Assembly (NCBI GenBank): GCA_009695405.1 | Contig: SIAZ01000134.1 | Span: 1 to 9,967, forward strand | Reading direction: 5' to 3' | Source: Pedosphaera sp. | Lineage (GTDB): Bacteria > Verrucomicrobiota > Verrucomicrobiia > Limisphaerales > UBA9464 | Length of the DNA stretch: 9,967 nucleotides | In this document: positions 1-6,868 of the stretch, in pieces | Layout: every line of letters starts with the position of its first letter | Numbering within the stretch: position 1 is the first letter of the stretch | Made by a program: the position numbers and the translations under genes | The notes under the pieces: generated by a model | Seen by the model: only the letters and a program-made list of their open reading frames with translations | The model's database searches: none | What the model was told of the DNA's origin: nothing

Positions 1-96
1 AGTTCCGAGCTTTTGAATTCAGTGATTAGCAGTTGGATTTCAGCAAGACCACGCCGCTTCCGAGACGGTTTAATTGAGTTCATTCGCTCAGGCTAA
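1..96 (+). CDS. C-terminal end of an unidentified upstream gene (partial)
   Basis: The first frame is open from base 1 to a TAA at 94-96 and gives 31 residues ending in DGLIEFIRSG. The stretch looks like a basic, amphipathic protein end (SWISARPRRFRDGLIEF). A purine-rich ribosome-binding-like sequence for the next gene follows the stop closely, which suggests two consecutive genes read in the same direction. The piece is too short to assign to a family. It could also be non-coding sequence that happens to stay open for 31 codons. Confidence 0.4.
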   Translation, partial: SSELLNSVISSWISARPRRFRDGLIEFIRSG

Positions 97-100
97 ACCC

Positions 101-108
101 AAGGAAGG
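101..108 (+). promoter_or_regulatory. Probable ribosome binding site
   Basis: AAGGAAGG lies 13 nt before the ATG at 122 and just after the stop codon at 94-96. The spacing is somewhat long. It still favours the ATG at 122 over a TTG at 74, which has no purine-rich site and would overlap the end of the upstream reading frame. Confidence 0.4.
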
Positions 109-121
109 CGAATTGGGAACC

Positions 122-415
122 ATGGGGTTCGGCGTACGCTTACGTTTGATCGATAACGCCGTAGCTTCCGGAGATAAGGCTTCCCTCGATCGAGCTATTC
201 AAACAGTGCGAGAAAATCAGAAGGTGCAGCATCAAGCGAGTCAGCCGACACTCGCAAAAATGAAGCAGCGGCAGAATTCAGATTCGGCTCACCGAACCCC
301 GAGCGTGAAACAGTTTGTCTCCCCAATTTTGATAACATCACTTTTGCTGTTTTTTGCCTATCAGAACTACACGAAATACCGTCGATCGATCTCAGCGAGT
401 AAGAGATTTCGCTAA
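122..415 (+). CDS. Small hypothetical protein with C-terminal membrane anchor
   Basis: This gene encodes 97 residues if the ATG at 122 is used. The N-terminal half is charged and likely helical (residues 11-37, DNAVASGDKASLDRAIQTVR and onward). A polar linker rich in Q, S and K covers about residues 38-64. One hydrophobic segment lies at about 65-82 (FVSPILITSLLLFFAYQNY), followed by a basic tail (KYRRSISASKRFR). This arrangement suggests a tail-anchored inner-membrane protein with a cytoplasmic N-terminal domain. I do not recognise a family. The gene may be co-transcribed with the one ending at 96, since only 25 nt separate them. It converges with the PPC-domain gene. Coding status rests on the open frame, the membrane segment and the ribosome-binding-like site. 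Confidence 0.5.
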   Translation: MGFGVRLRLIDNAVASGDKASLDRAIQTVRENQKVQHQASQPTLAKMKQRQNSDSAHRTPSVKQFVSPILITSLLLFFAYQNYTKYRRSISASKRFR

Positions 416-482
416 GTTACTGAAGCGAGTGTCTGCAAGGCAAAAGAAGCGTCAACTCAGGAAATGAGATAGACTCTTAACT

Positions 483-505
483 CCCCAATTTGAGGTCAAA
501 AGGGG
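483..505. other. Hairpin-forming sequence in the convergent gap
   Basis: CCCC (483-486) pairs with GGGG (502-505), and inside it TTTG (489-492) pairs with CAAA (497-500) around a 4-nt loop, leaving a small internal loop. It lies 67 nt after the stop of the small membrane-protein gene. No T-run follows on either strand, so it is not a standard intrinsic terminator. It could act as an RNA 3' end structure or be chance. Confidence 0.25.
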
Positions 506-538
506 GCAAAGCGAATTTATCCGATGAGAACAAACGAG

Positions 539-560
539 GGGGTGCGGGTCTGGACGCCCC
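539..560. terminator. Weak candidate terminator between convergent genes
   Basis: GGGGTG (539-544) can pair with CGCCCC (555-560), including one G-T wobble, around a 10-nt loop. On the + strand a run of seven T follows at 573-579, but 12 nt beyond the stem, and it overlaps the end of the minus-strand PPC gene. On the minus strand the hairpin starts 9 nt after that gene's stop, with only a loosely T-rich sequence behind it. The position fits a shared terminator, but the form is imperfect in both directions. Confidence 0.25.
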
Positions 561-569
561 TTAAATGAC

Positions 570-2261
570 TCATTTTTTTGCCTTTGGCGGAGCGGTTATG
601 GTCAACCATAAGGCTTCAACAGACTCGAGGACTAGGCGCTTGAACCCTTGGGGCACCCCGTTATTTTCGCCGCTACTAATCAATTCCATCATCGCCAACT
701 GGACACGACCTCCTTCCTTAGCTTCAGCCTGAATGCGAAAAGTTCCGGTGAACGGTTTGGCTTCTGGGGTCGCAACTAATCTCAGGACTCCTTCTAAGTC
801 TTTAGCAGAAAGTACAACAGGTTGAGCCGACACTCCGGTCGGTAAGTTTGTGATGGAGAGAGTGAGTACTGCCTCCGATCCGAACAGGCGTTTAAGACTC
901 ACTTTGATGTCGTTTGTGGCTCCGGGAGCTAGTGTAAAAGAGTTTTCACTGACGGTGACTTTTACTGAGGGAGCAGGGCGTATAATTTGGAGTCGATAGC
1001 GCAGAGAATCACCACCGCGATGTAAAAGATTGCCGACACTCGCTACATAGGTGCCATCCGAGGGTACGGTCCAGTCTAATTGCGGATCTGTTCCGTTTCC
1101 TCCCTCGTTTCGGACCAGTATTTTCCCTGCGGCATCTTGGATCTCCAACCACGCATCCACCAAGAATCCGAGACTTGCCGCCTTAATATCCAAAGCCCAG
1201 CGGTCTCCTTTGCGCGCCGAGAAAGCGAACCGATCTTCATCTCCACTGAAACCAATAGAACCGGTCATTGCTCCCGGAATCTCCATTGGATTGGCTGGAT
1301 CCTTCGGTCCATTCGGTTCGATCTCTATTACTTCTGGCCCTTCACCGATCTCCACTTCTAGAGGCAGGGCAAATCCAGACGGTTGAAACAAAACTCGGTT
1401 GACCCGCGGGCCTAGGGTGGAACCATCAAAGATCATCGGTTGATCGTTCAAAGCTCCAAGATTCCAACCCACCAATCGGAGCGAGGCCGATGAACCTCGG
1501 CGGATGCCGAGTGGAAGAGTATAGGAAACTGCGGGACCGGAAGTGAGATGCAATCGATAAACACACCGTGGGTTACCCGTGAAGCGGATATCGGAATCAG
1601 CCGGATACGCAAAACCAAACACTTGGACCACATAGGTTCCCGCTACTTGACATGTCCAACTGAGAAAGGGGTCAAATGTGCGACCATTATCATGGTTGAA
1701 AGCCATCTGCTTTCCTCGGGCATCGACGATTTGCAGGACGGCGTCCACCGGTGACATCAGGGTGTAGGACTCCAAGGATGCCACCAATGTTTGTCCCGAT
1801 ACCAGAGTCACCGCAAAAGAATCGACGTCGCCTTGTATCTCTAACCTTCCATTAATCGCAGCAGGTAATTTGCTGATTTCCTGAGGTTTAAGAAAATCAT
1901 TATTGGGTTCTTCTTCTCCCCTCTGAGGATCAGGCGTCACAATCAGGAAACGCGGGTTACTCGCGCCTTCGCCGTTAAAAAGCCGAATAAAATGAGGGCC
2001 TGAGGGGGTATTAGAGGCGATAATCACCTTTAAAATTCCGACATTGGTTGAAGGTTCGATCTGAACCCCCGGCGTTTCGGTCCACACTTTTGGAGGCCAC
2101 GGATCAAATTTACCGACAGCGGTTACCTGATGTGTTTGCCCACTTTCTAAGGCCACAGGAAATAAGCCCTCGAAGACAGGAACCGCTGCATGACCCCGTG
2201 TAGCACGAGCGAGAAAAAAGACAAAAAGGAAAGCAGAAAGGGCACTGACGAGACGTTCCAT
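570..2261 (-). CDS. Secreted protein with two PPC (pre-peptidase C-terminal) domains
   Basis: The product has 563 residues. A Sec-type signal peptide covers about residues 1-25 (hydrophobic SALSAFLFVFFLARA, then HAA). The N-terminal part (about 27-110) looks like a beta-sandwich. Two PPC-type beta-sandwich repeats follow. The first, about 116-240, has EEEPNND, GDVDSFAV and the late GTYVVQV strand. The second, about 312-428, has EIEPNGP, GDEDRFAF and GTYVASV. A further beta-rich domain occupies 432-530 (Ig or NEW3-like, LPTGVSA). PPC domains usually flank secreted peptidases, but no protease or other catalytic domain is visible, so this is probably a non-enzymatic envelope or extracellular protein. 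It starts 9 nt after the DUF1501 stop codon, so the two are very likely co-transcribed. No Shine-Dalgarno sequence is evident, as is common in these phyla. Confidence 0.88.
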   Translation of the reverse strand: MERLVSALSAFLFVFFLARATRGHAAVPVFEGLFPVALESGQTHQVTAVGKFDPWPPKVWTETPGVQIEPSTNVGILKVIIASNTPSGPHFIRLFNGEGASNPRFLIVTPDPQRGEEEPNNDFLKPQEISKLPAAINGRLEIQGDVDSFAVTLVSGQTLVASLESYTLMSPVDAVLQIVDARGKQMAFNHDNGRTFDPFLSWTCQVAGTYVVQVFGFAYPADSDIRFTGNPRCVYRLHLTSGPAVSYTLPLGIRRGSSASLRLVGWNLGALNDQPMIFDGSTLGPRVNRVLFQPSGFALPLEVEIGEGPEVIEIEPNGPKDPANPMEIPGAMTGSIGFSGDEDRFAFSARKGDRWALDIKAASLGFLVDAWLEIQDAAGKILVRNEGGNGTDPQLDWTVPSDGTYVASVGNLLHRGGDSLRYRLQIIRPAPSVKVTVSENSFTLAPGATNDIKVSLKRLFGSEAVLTLSITNLPTGVSAQPVVLSAKDLEGVLRLVATPEAKPFTGTFRIQAEAKEGGRVQLAMMELISSGENNGVPQGFKRLVLESVEALWLTITAPPKAKK

Positions 2262-2270
2262 GCTATCGAT

Positions 2271-3653
2271 TCAGGAGAAGAGTTCGCGGATTCGGCGACC
2301 GTTATTGACTAACTGAACAGGTCGACCGGTAGGGGTATGAAGGACTTGGGCGGGATCGATCCCCATTTTAGAATAGACGGAAGCGGCAAAGTCCTCGGGG
2401 CGATACACATTCTCCGAGGCTGCATAGCCCTTGGCATCTGTCGCCCCAATGATCGCGCCACGCGGGCAACCGGCCCCAGCCATCAGTACAGACATAGCAT
2501 AAGGCCAGTGGTCGCGGCCGGCGTCTTTATTAACCTTCGGAGTGCGGCCGAACTCGCCGAGTAAAACCACTAAAGTTGTCTCGAGAAGGCCGAGCCGATC
2601 GAGGTCGGTGATCAAGGCAGCGACACCGCGATCCATATTCTTTCCGGCATCGCCTTTGTAAGCATCGAAGATTTTGGTGTGATGATCCCAACCTCCACTC
2701 GTGACAGTCACCCAAGAAACACCGACTTCGACCATGCGTCGGGCCATTAAGAGGCGTTGACCGAAATCATTGCGTCCGTACAGATCGCGGACTTTAGGTT
2801 CCTCTCGGGAGATATCGAAGGCCGCTTGAGCCTTTGAAGACAGCACTAGTTGGACACTCTGTTGCAGATATTCATCGAAGGTAACCGCAGGATCTTCGGC
2901 AAGGCGATCGGTGAACCGTTCCATATGGTCCAGCGACGACCGTAAATCCCGACGCGACGCGGCACGGCCTTCGCTGATTTCCGAGGGCAACACAACATCA
3001 CGAACTTTGAAGGAGGCCGAATTGGGTTGGCCATCAATCACGAATGGCGCGTGTTTACCCCCTAAAAAGTGAGGGCCTCCACTCCGAGTAACCGAGGGCA
3101 TAGAAACATAGGGTGGCAGGCCTTCGTGCTGTCCACGTTGATTGGAAACAACCGAACCGAGGGAAGGATGAAAAGTAACATGTGCGCCGCAAGCCACTGG
3201 GACTGGAGTGGGAGACCCCGTCATCATATAGTGATTACCGCCGCCGTGATTGGGATCTTTATGGCAGATCGACCGAATCACCGTAAACTTGTCCGCTACC
3301 TTCGCCAATTCTGGCACGGCTTCACTGAAGCGAATTCCTGGGACCGAAGTGGGGATGGTGCTAAAGCTACCCCTAATTTCCGACGGAGCGTCTGGTTTGG
3401 GGTCAAAACTTTCGTAATGAGATGGCCCCCCATCCAACCAGATGAGAATACAATTTATTGGCTTGGTCGAGTGCGGTGCCGCTGCTCCAGCGCTACCCAG
3501 ACGAGCCTTGAGATCGGTACTCGAGCGCACAGTCGCCGTGCCGGCTCGCAGACGGAGTGTCTCGGTCAAACCGAGCCCGAGAAATCCCCCCAATCCAACT
3601 TGGAGGAAATCTCTCCGCAACATACCGGCACAATTACGCATGGAATTGTTCAT
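2271..3653 (-). CDS. DUF1501 family protein, Tat-exported
   Basis: The product has 460 residues, the usual size for DUF1501 proteins of Planctomycetota and Verrucomicrobiota, which have an alkaline phosphatase/sulfatase-like fold. A twin-arginine leader is visible at about 11-38 (MLRRDFLQVG followed by glycine- and leucine-rich sequence). Family signatures follow in order: LIWLDGGPSHYESFDPK (70-86), HKDPNHGGGNHYMMTG (131-146), GGWDHHTKIFD (320-330), GEFGRTPKVN (366-375) and GRDHWPYAMSV (379-389). The Asp and His residues in these motifs are likely metal or active-site ligands by analogy with the fold. The substrate is unknown. The ATG at 3653 is used here, but the ATG for residue 11 is an equally good start because neither has a clear ribosome binding site. 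It is first in a unit with the PPC gene. The DUF1549/DUF1553 gene often paired with this family is absent nearby. Confidence 0.92.
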   Translation of the reverse strand: MNNSMRNCAGMLRRDFLQVGLGGFLGLGLTETLRLRAGTATVRSSTDLKARLGSAGAAAPHSTKPINCILIWLDGGPSHYESFDPKPDAPSEIRGSFSTIPTSVPGIRFSEAVPELAKVADKFTVIRSICHKDPNHGGGNHYMMTGSPTPVPVACGAHVTFHPSLGSVVSNQRGQHEGLPPYVSMPSVTRSGGPHFLGGKHAPFVIDGQPNSASFKVRDVVLPSEISEGRAASRRDLRSSLDHMERFTDRLAEDPAVTFDEYLQQSVQLVLSSKAQAAFDISREEPKVRDLYGRNDFGQRLLMARRMVEVGVSWVTVTSGGWDHHTKIFDAYKGDAGKNMDRGVAALITDLDRLGLLETTLVVLLGEFGRTPKVNKDAGRDHWPYAMSVLMAGAGCPRGAIIGATDAKGYAASENVYRPEDFAASVYSKMGIDPAQVLHTPTGRPVQLVNNGRRIRELFS

Positions 3654-3732
3654 TGAAACCGACGGACTCTACCCTGTGCCGAGGGTTCTTGGGAAGGATT
3701 GGTCTTAAACTTCGAGAGTATTTTTATCTAAC

Positions 3733-3772
3733 GACCCACAATCGCTTTCCCTTTGCTGAACCATTGTGGGTC
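3733..3772. repeat. Perfect 10-bp inverted repeat in a divergent promoter region
   Basis: GACCCACAAT (3733-3742) is exactly reversed as ATTGTGGGTC (3763-3772), with a 20-nt spacer. The arm centres are 30 bp apart, close to three helical turns, so a dimeric regulator could bind both arms on one DNA face. Alternatively a transcript of this region could fold into a 10-bp stem with a 20-nt loop about 20 nt before the likely GTG start at 3792. It lies between the divergent DUF1501 gene and the small conserved gene. The arms do not extend further. Function is inferred only. Confidence 0.6.
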
Positions 3773-3791
3773 AGGGACACTTCGGCCCGTC

Positions 3792-4238
3792 GTGACACAT
3801 TGCCACAAGACCCTTCAAGACCTTCGGAATACCCTGCTTTTGCTGCACAAGACCCTCATCGAATCAGAAAAGGTAAGCTACGAGACCGTGATTGGCCCCA
3901 TTCCGTCGGCTAATCATTTTCTCAAACTGCTCACCGCTGATCGGTGGTTTATTTGGTTGCAACCGTTATCTCACTTGATCGTGAGCTTAGATGAAGCCTT
4001 GGACGACAAGGAACTGCTGACCCCCGTCATTGCCAAATCACTTATTAGGCGGAGCCAATTACTTTTGGTCGCCTCAGAAGGTCGCCTCGATTTTTCCGGT
4101 AATTATTATGAGGCTCTCCAAAGGGATCCGGAGGTGATTTTTGCACATGCCGAAGCGATTCGTTTGTTTCGCTCTCTCAGCACTCTCGCTCCCAATCCCT
4201 CTTTCCCAGTTAACAGTTGCAATGATCAACTCAATTGA
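3792..4238 (+). CDS. Conserved hypothetical protein, small all-helical
   Basis: From the GTG at 3792 the product has 148 residues and looks almost entirely helical. I recall a widespread uncharacterised bacterial family with the same pattern, present here in order: LLLHKTLIESEKVSYE, GPIPSANHFLKLL, WFIWLQPLSHLIVSLDEAL, then GNYYEALQRDPEVIFAHAEAIRLF. No signal peptide, membrane segment or catalytic motif is seen, so it is probably a soluble cytoplasmic protein. The frame stays open upstream to a TTG at 3753, but that codon lies inside the loop of the inverted repeat and has no ribosome binding site, so GTG 3792 is preferred. A weak CAGGGA at 3772-3777 lies 14 nt before it. The last 15 or so residues (APNPSFPVNSCNDQLN) look unstructured. 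The gene stands alone, divergent from DUF1501 and convergent with the propeller gene. Confidence 0.75.
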   Translation: MTHCHKTLQDLRNTLLLLHKTLIESEKVSYETVIGPIPSANHFLKLLTADRWFIWLQPLSHLIVSLDEALDDKELLTPVIAKSLIRRSQLLLVASEGRLDFSGNYYEALQRDPEVIFAHAEAIRLFRSLSTLAPNPSFPVNSCNDQLN

Positions 4239-4328
4239 TCCGTCTCGAAATCAGCATGAACTTGCCGAAATTCAAGGTCTGATCGCCGAATTTAAATGCT
4301 TTCTCATTATCTCCGCTCCGACCCTTGA

Positions 4329-5681
4329 TCACTTTGTGTGTCGTACGTCGAGACAGACGAGACGTCGCTCGCTTTTGATGTACAATCGTCCGTCCGACAA
4401 CACCGGCCCAGCCCAACAGGGAAACTTAAGCGATGGCACCTGCCAACGGCCCAGTTCCTCACACTGTTCTGCATTGGGTCGGAAAAGGCCGAGTAAACCG
4501 CCCTCTCCTAAAGCAAAGAGCCGACCGTCAGCGAGGAGCAGTGATCCACGTCCAAAAACCGGAGGTTGCTCGGAACTGTGGGGAGCCCAGCGCTCGATCC
4601 GTTCCCAGGCTATTTTACCTGTGGCGTAGTCAACACAACGAAAGAGGGCATCAGGTTCGTTTCGTCCACTGAATCCATAAAGATACCCGCCCAACTTAAT
4701 CGGTTGACTCCAGTGCATCTCGAGGCCTGTTCCTTTCCAGACTTCCGTGAATTGAGACAGACTAGAGTGTGGGCGAAGCAAAACTGAGCCGGACCGATAA
4801 TAGGCACTCGAAATAAGGACATCTTCGCCAAATACCAATGGCGTTGTGGCATTAACTGATTCATTCACCTGCGCACGAAACCAACGACTAAAATGAACAG
4901 CGCCATTGGTTGGATTTAAAACCACTAGGCCCTGCCGTGTCAGTGCGTGAACCACTCGCTCGCCTTTTATAATTGAGGGAATCAACGACGCATAACTGGC
5001 TGTCTTATCCCACTCTTGCCACGCCACTGTTCGATCGCCAGGCCAGCCTAGCATGGGGCGTCCTGTCCAATTTTTTGACCCGACCGATTCCCAAAGAGTT
5101 CGACCCTCCTTGAGATCAAATGCCACCACCGTAGAATCAGGTTGGCCGCCTACCATTACCAGCAATCGACCGCTTTCCAACAGGGGCCCGCTACCGACTC
5201 CAAAGAAAGCTTCGGGTACTTTGAAATCTTTGGCTGTATCTCGCTGCCAGAGGCGACGTCCAGTCGTCTTATCGATGCAGGTCAATAAACCTTCTGCGCC
5301 GAAAGTGATCACTCGATCGTCGGCAATCAGGGGAGCACAACGAGGTCCATCGTTGTACCCATAAGGATCGCGATAACGAGTCGGCTGAGTGTGTTTCCAG
5401 AGGAGCTTAGCCGATGGCGTTTCCCATGCCTCCAAGATTTCTTCCGTTCTAAGGCGATGGAACAAATAAAGCCGGTTTCCGACCAAGGACGGTGGCGCAT
5501 AACCGGTGCCAGTTTCGCGATCAAACACCACAGGTAATCCTCCTTCTGGTACTCGTTCAATTAGTCCCGTCTCAGGACTGGTGGAGTCCAAGGTCATCCC
5601 AAGAAAGCGCGGCCAGTCGGCTGCGGTGGCTTGTAGAGCGGCCACTAACCCAAGAATCTGGAGACCGTAAGGAAATCGCAT
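4329..5681 (-). CDS. Exported PQQ-type beta-propeller repeat protein
   Basis: From the ATG at 5681 the product has 450 residues. A Sec-type signal peptide (MRFPYGLQILGLVAALQATA) is followed by ADWPRFLG, a mature start typical of propeller proteins in Planctomycetota and Verrucomicrobiota. PQQ/BamB-like blade motifs with the conserved Trp recur: AKLLWKH (91-97), GRRLWQRD (141-148), GRTLWES (193-199) and TGKIAWE (354-360). GLLTCIDKTTG and GLVVLNPTNG mark blade turns. Such proteins are periplasmic, and some bind PQQ as quinoprotein dehydrogenases. No dehydrogenase-specific catalytic region is visible here, so a binding or scaffold role is more likely. A TTG 60 bases upstream would extend the frame but would bury the signal peptide, so it is rejected. 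It follows the YheT-like gene by 69 nt on the same strand and may be co-transcribed with it. Confidence 0.85.
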   Translation of the reverse strand: MRFPYGLQILGLVAALQATAADWPRFLGMTLDSTSPETGLIERVPEGGLPVVFDRETGTGYAPPSLVGNRLYLFHRLRTEEILEAWETPSAKLLWKHTQPTRYRDPYGYNDGPRCAPLIADDRVITFGAEGLLTCIDKTTGRRLWQRDTAKDFKVPEAFFGVGSGPLLESGRLLVMVGGQPDSTVVAFDLKEGRTLWESVGSKNWTGRPMLGWPGDRTVAWQEWDKTASYASLIPSIIKGERVVHALTRQGLVVLNPTNGAVHFSRWFRAQVNESVNATTPLVFGEDVLISSAYYRSGSVLLRPHSSLSQFTEVWKGTGLEMHWSQPIKLGGYLYGFSGRNEPDALFRCVDYATGKIAWERIERWAPHSSEQPPVFGRGSLLLADGRLFALGEGGLLGLFRPNAEQCEELGRWQVPSLKFPCWAGPVLSDGRLYIKSERRLVCLDVRHTK

Positions 5682-5750
5682 CCCGTCTTGATGGCCGAAC
5701 TGCAGCCAAGTGCAAGCCGTTCCAGTGCCGATTTGTCCCAATTTAATAAC

Positions 5751-6734
5751 TTAACTGTTCTTTGCCCCAAAAAGACCCTTTAAAAATGTCATAGTTCGCC
5801 GCTCCGTCCAGAGATCGGCACTGGGACGTAATTGGTCGACAAACCCTACATGCCCGCCCCTTCGCGGGATCTCCAAGTGAAGGCGATCGCTAAGTCGAGC
5901 GATCGCCCGAGGGAAACAGCTGGGGCTGAGAAAGGGATCATCCAAAGCATTTAGAATGAGGGTTGGCTTGGGTATATTCGCCAAAAAACGGTTCGCTGAA
6001 CACATCGCCCAGTAGTGTTCCTCTGTCTCGAATCCGTGTATCGGTGCAGTGAAAACGCGATCTAAGTCTCGGAAGGTTCGCTGTTTTTTGTAGTCAGATT
6101 TAGGGATTAAATCAGGGAAAAGACGTCGCTTCTGATCCCACTTTCTAAGAATATCTTTTTGAAAGCGGCGCATATAAAGGGCCCGTGACGACTGTTCCAT
6201 GATTTCTGAAGAGCCTTTTAAATCACACGGAACAGAAATCGCCACTCCGGCATCCACCTTTTCGGCAGCCGGATGACCTTCGCCAAGAAATTTCAAGGTC
6301 ATGTTGCCTCCAAGACTGAATCCAAGGGTGACAATGGTCCGGTAAATTCCTCGCTTCGCTGCCTCGAGTACCACGGTTCCCAGATCTTCAGAGGCCCCAC
6401 TGTGATAAAATCGAGGCAGTCTATTCAGTTCACCAGAACAACCTCGGAAGTTCCAGGCAACCGCATCCCACCCCGCCCGACAGGCCGCCCGAGCCATACC
6501 TGCCACATAAGGTCGACGCGAATCCCCCTCTAATCCATGCGAAATCACCAGCAAACGTGATGCGCCTGAGGTCAACCAGTCGAGATCGAGAAAATCGCCA
6601 TCCAACAATTCCAATCGCTGACGTCGCCACTCCAAGCCTCGGACCCACCGAAACAGGGAAGGCAGAGTCGTCTGAAAATGAGCATTCCCCAGCAGCGGTA
6701 CGGGTCGAAAATTCGCATCCTCAATCAACGGCAC
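5751..6734 (-). CDS. yheT: YheT-like alpha/beta hydrolase
   Basis: The product has 327 residues, matching the YheT/ABHD1-3 group of alpha/beta hydrolases (formerly UPF0017), which are putative cytoplasmic carboxylesterases. Family markers appear in order: GNAHFQTTLPSLFR (16-29), RLELLDGDFLDLDW (40-53), ISHGLEGDSRRPY (64-76), WNFRGCSGELNR (94-105), the nucleophile elbow GFSLGGN (138-144, Ser140), LNALDDPF (261-268, acid Asp265 or Asp266) and RGGHVGFVD (292-300, His295). The triad is complete, so the enzyme should be active. The natural substrate is not established for this family. No signal peptide is present. The start is a GTG at 6734. No in-frame ATG or GTG lies upstream before a stop, and no clear ribosome binding site is seen. 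It is divergent from dinG across 134 bp. Confidence 0.92.
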   Translation of the reverse strand: MPLIEDANFRPVPLLGNAHFQTTLPSLFRWVRGLEWRRQRLELLDGDFLDLDWLTSGASRLLVISHGLEGDSRRPYVAGMARAACRAGWDAVAWNFRGCSGELNRLPRFYHSGASEDLGTVVLEAAKRGIYRTIVTLGFSLGGNMTLKFLGEGHPAAEKVDAGVAISVPCDLKGSSEIMEQSSRALYMRRFQKDILRKWDQKRRLFPDLIPKSDYKKQRTFRDLDRVFTAPIHGFETEEHYWAMCSANRFLANIPKPTLILNALDDPFLSPSCFPRAIARLSDRLHLEIPRRGGHVGFVDQLRPSADLWTERRTMTFLKGLFGAKNS

Positions 6735-6868
6735 GCGGGTGATATTGAAGTAACCGATGCTGCGGTACAGTCTTGAAAACGAGGCCTATACATTTTAGAG
6801 CCGCCGATTTCTGACATCGAACCTCTGTGGAGCGAGACATTCATCTTCAGACACCCTAGAGTGAGCCC

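Noticed and set aside
74..121. TTG at 74 as an earlier start for the small membrane-protein gene
   Set aside because: It directly follows an in-frame stop, has no ribosome binding site and overlaps the probable end of the upstream gene. The ATG at 122 has a purine-rich site in front.
3069..3656. Long + strand open frame (195 codons) opposite the DUF1501 gene
   Set aside because: The minus strand carries clear DUF1501 motifs. The + strand translation is rich in Arg, Ser and Trp with no domain, as expected for an antisense shadow.
4268..4293. AAATTC/GAATTT inverted repeat between convergent genes as a terminator
   Set aside because: It has only six A/T-rich pairs around a 14-nt loop and no T-run, so it is too weak to call.
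4141..4629. + strand open frame of 162 codons running into the propeller gene
   Set aside because: It overlaps the end of the conserved hypothetical gene and runs antisense to the C-terminal blades of the propeller protein. Its composition is low-complexity Ser/Pro/Arg.
6735..6868. Possible LexA/SOS operator upstream of dinG
   Set aside because: E. coli dinG is SOS-controlled, but I found neither CTGT-N8-ACAG nor GAAC-N4-GTTC here. The sequence GAACCTCTGTGG at 6819-6830 is only superficially similar.
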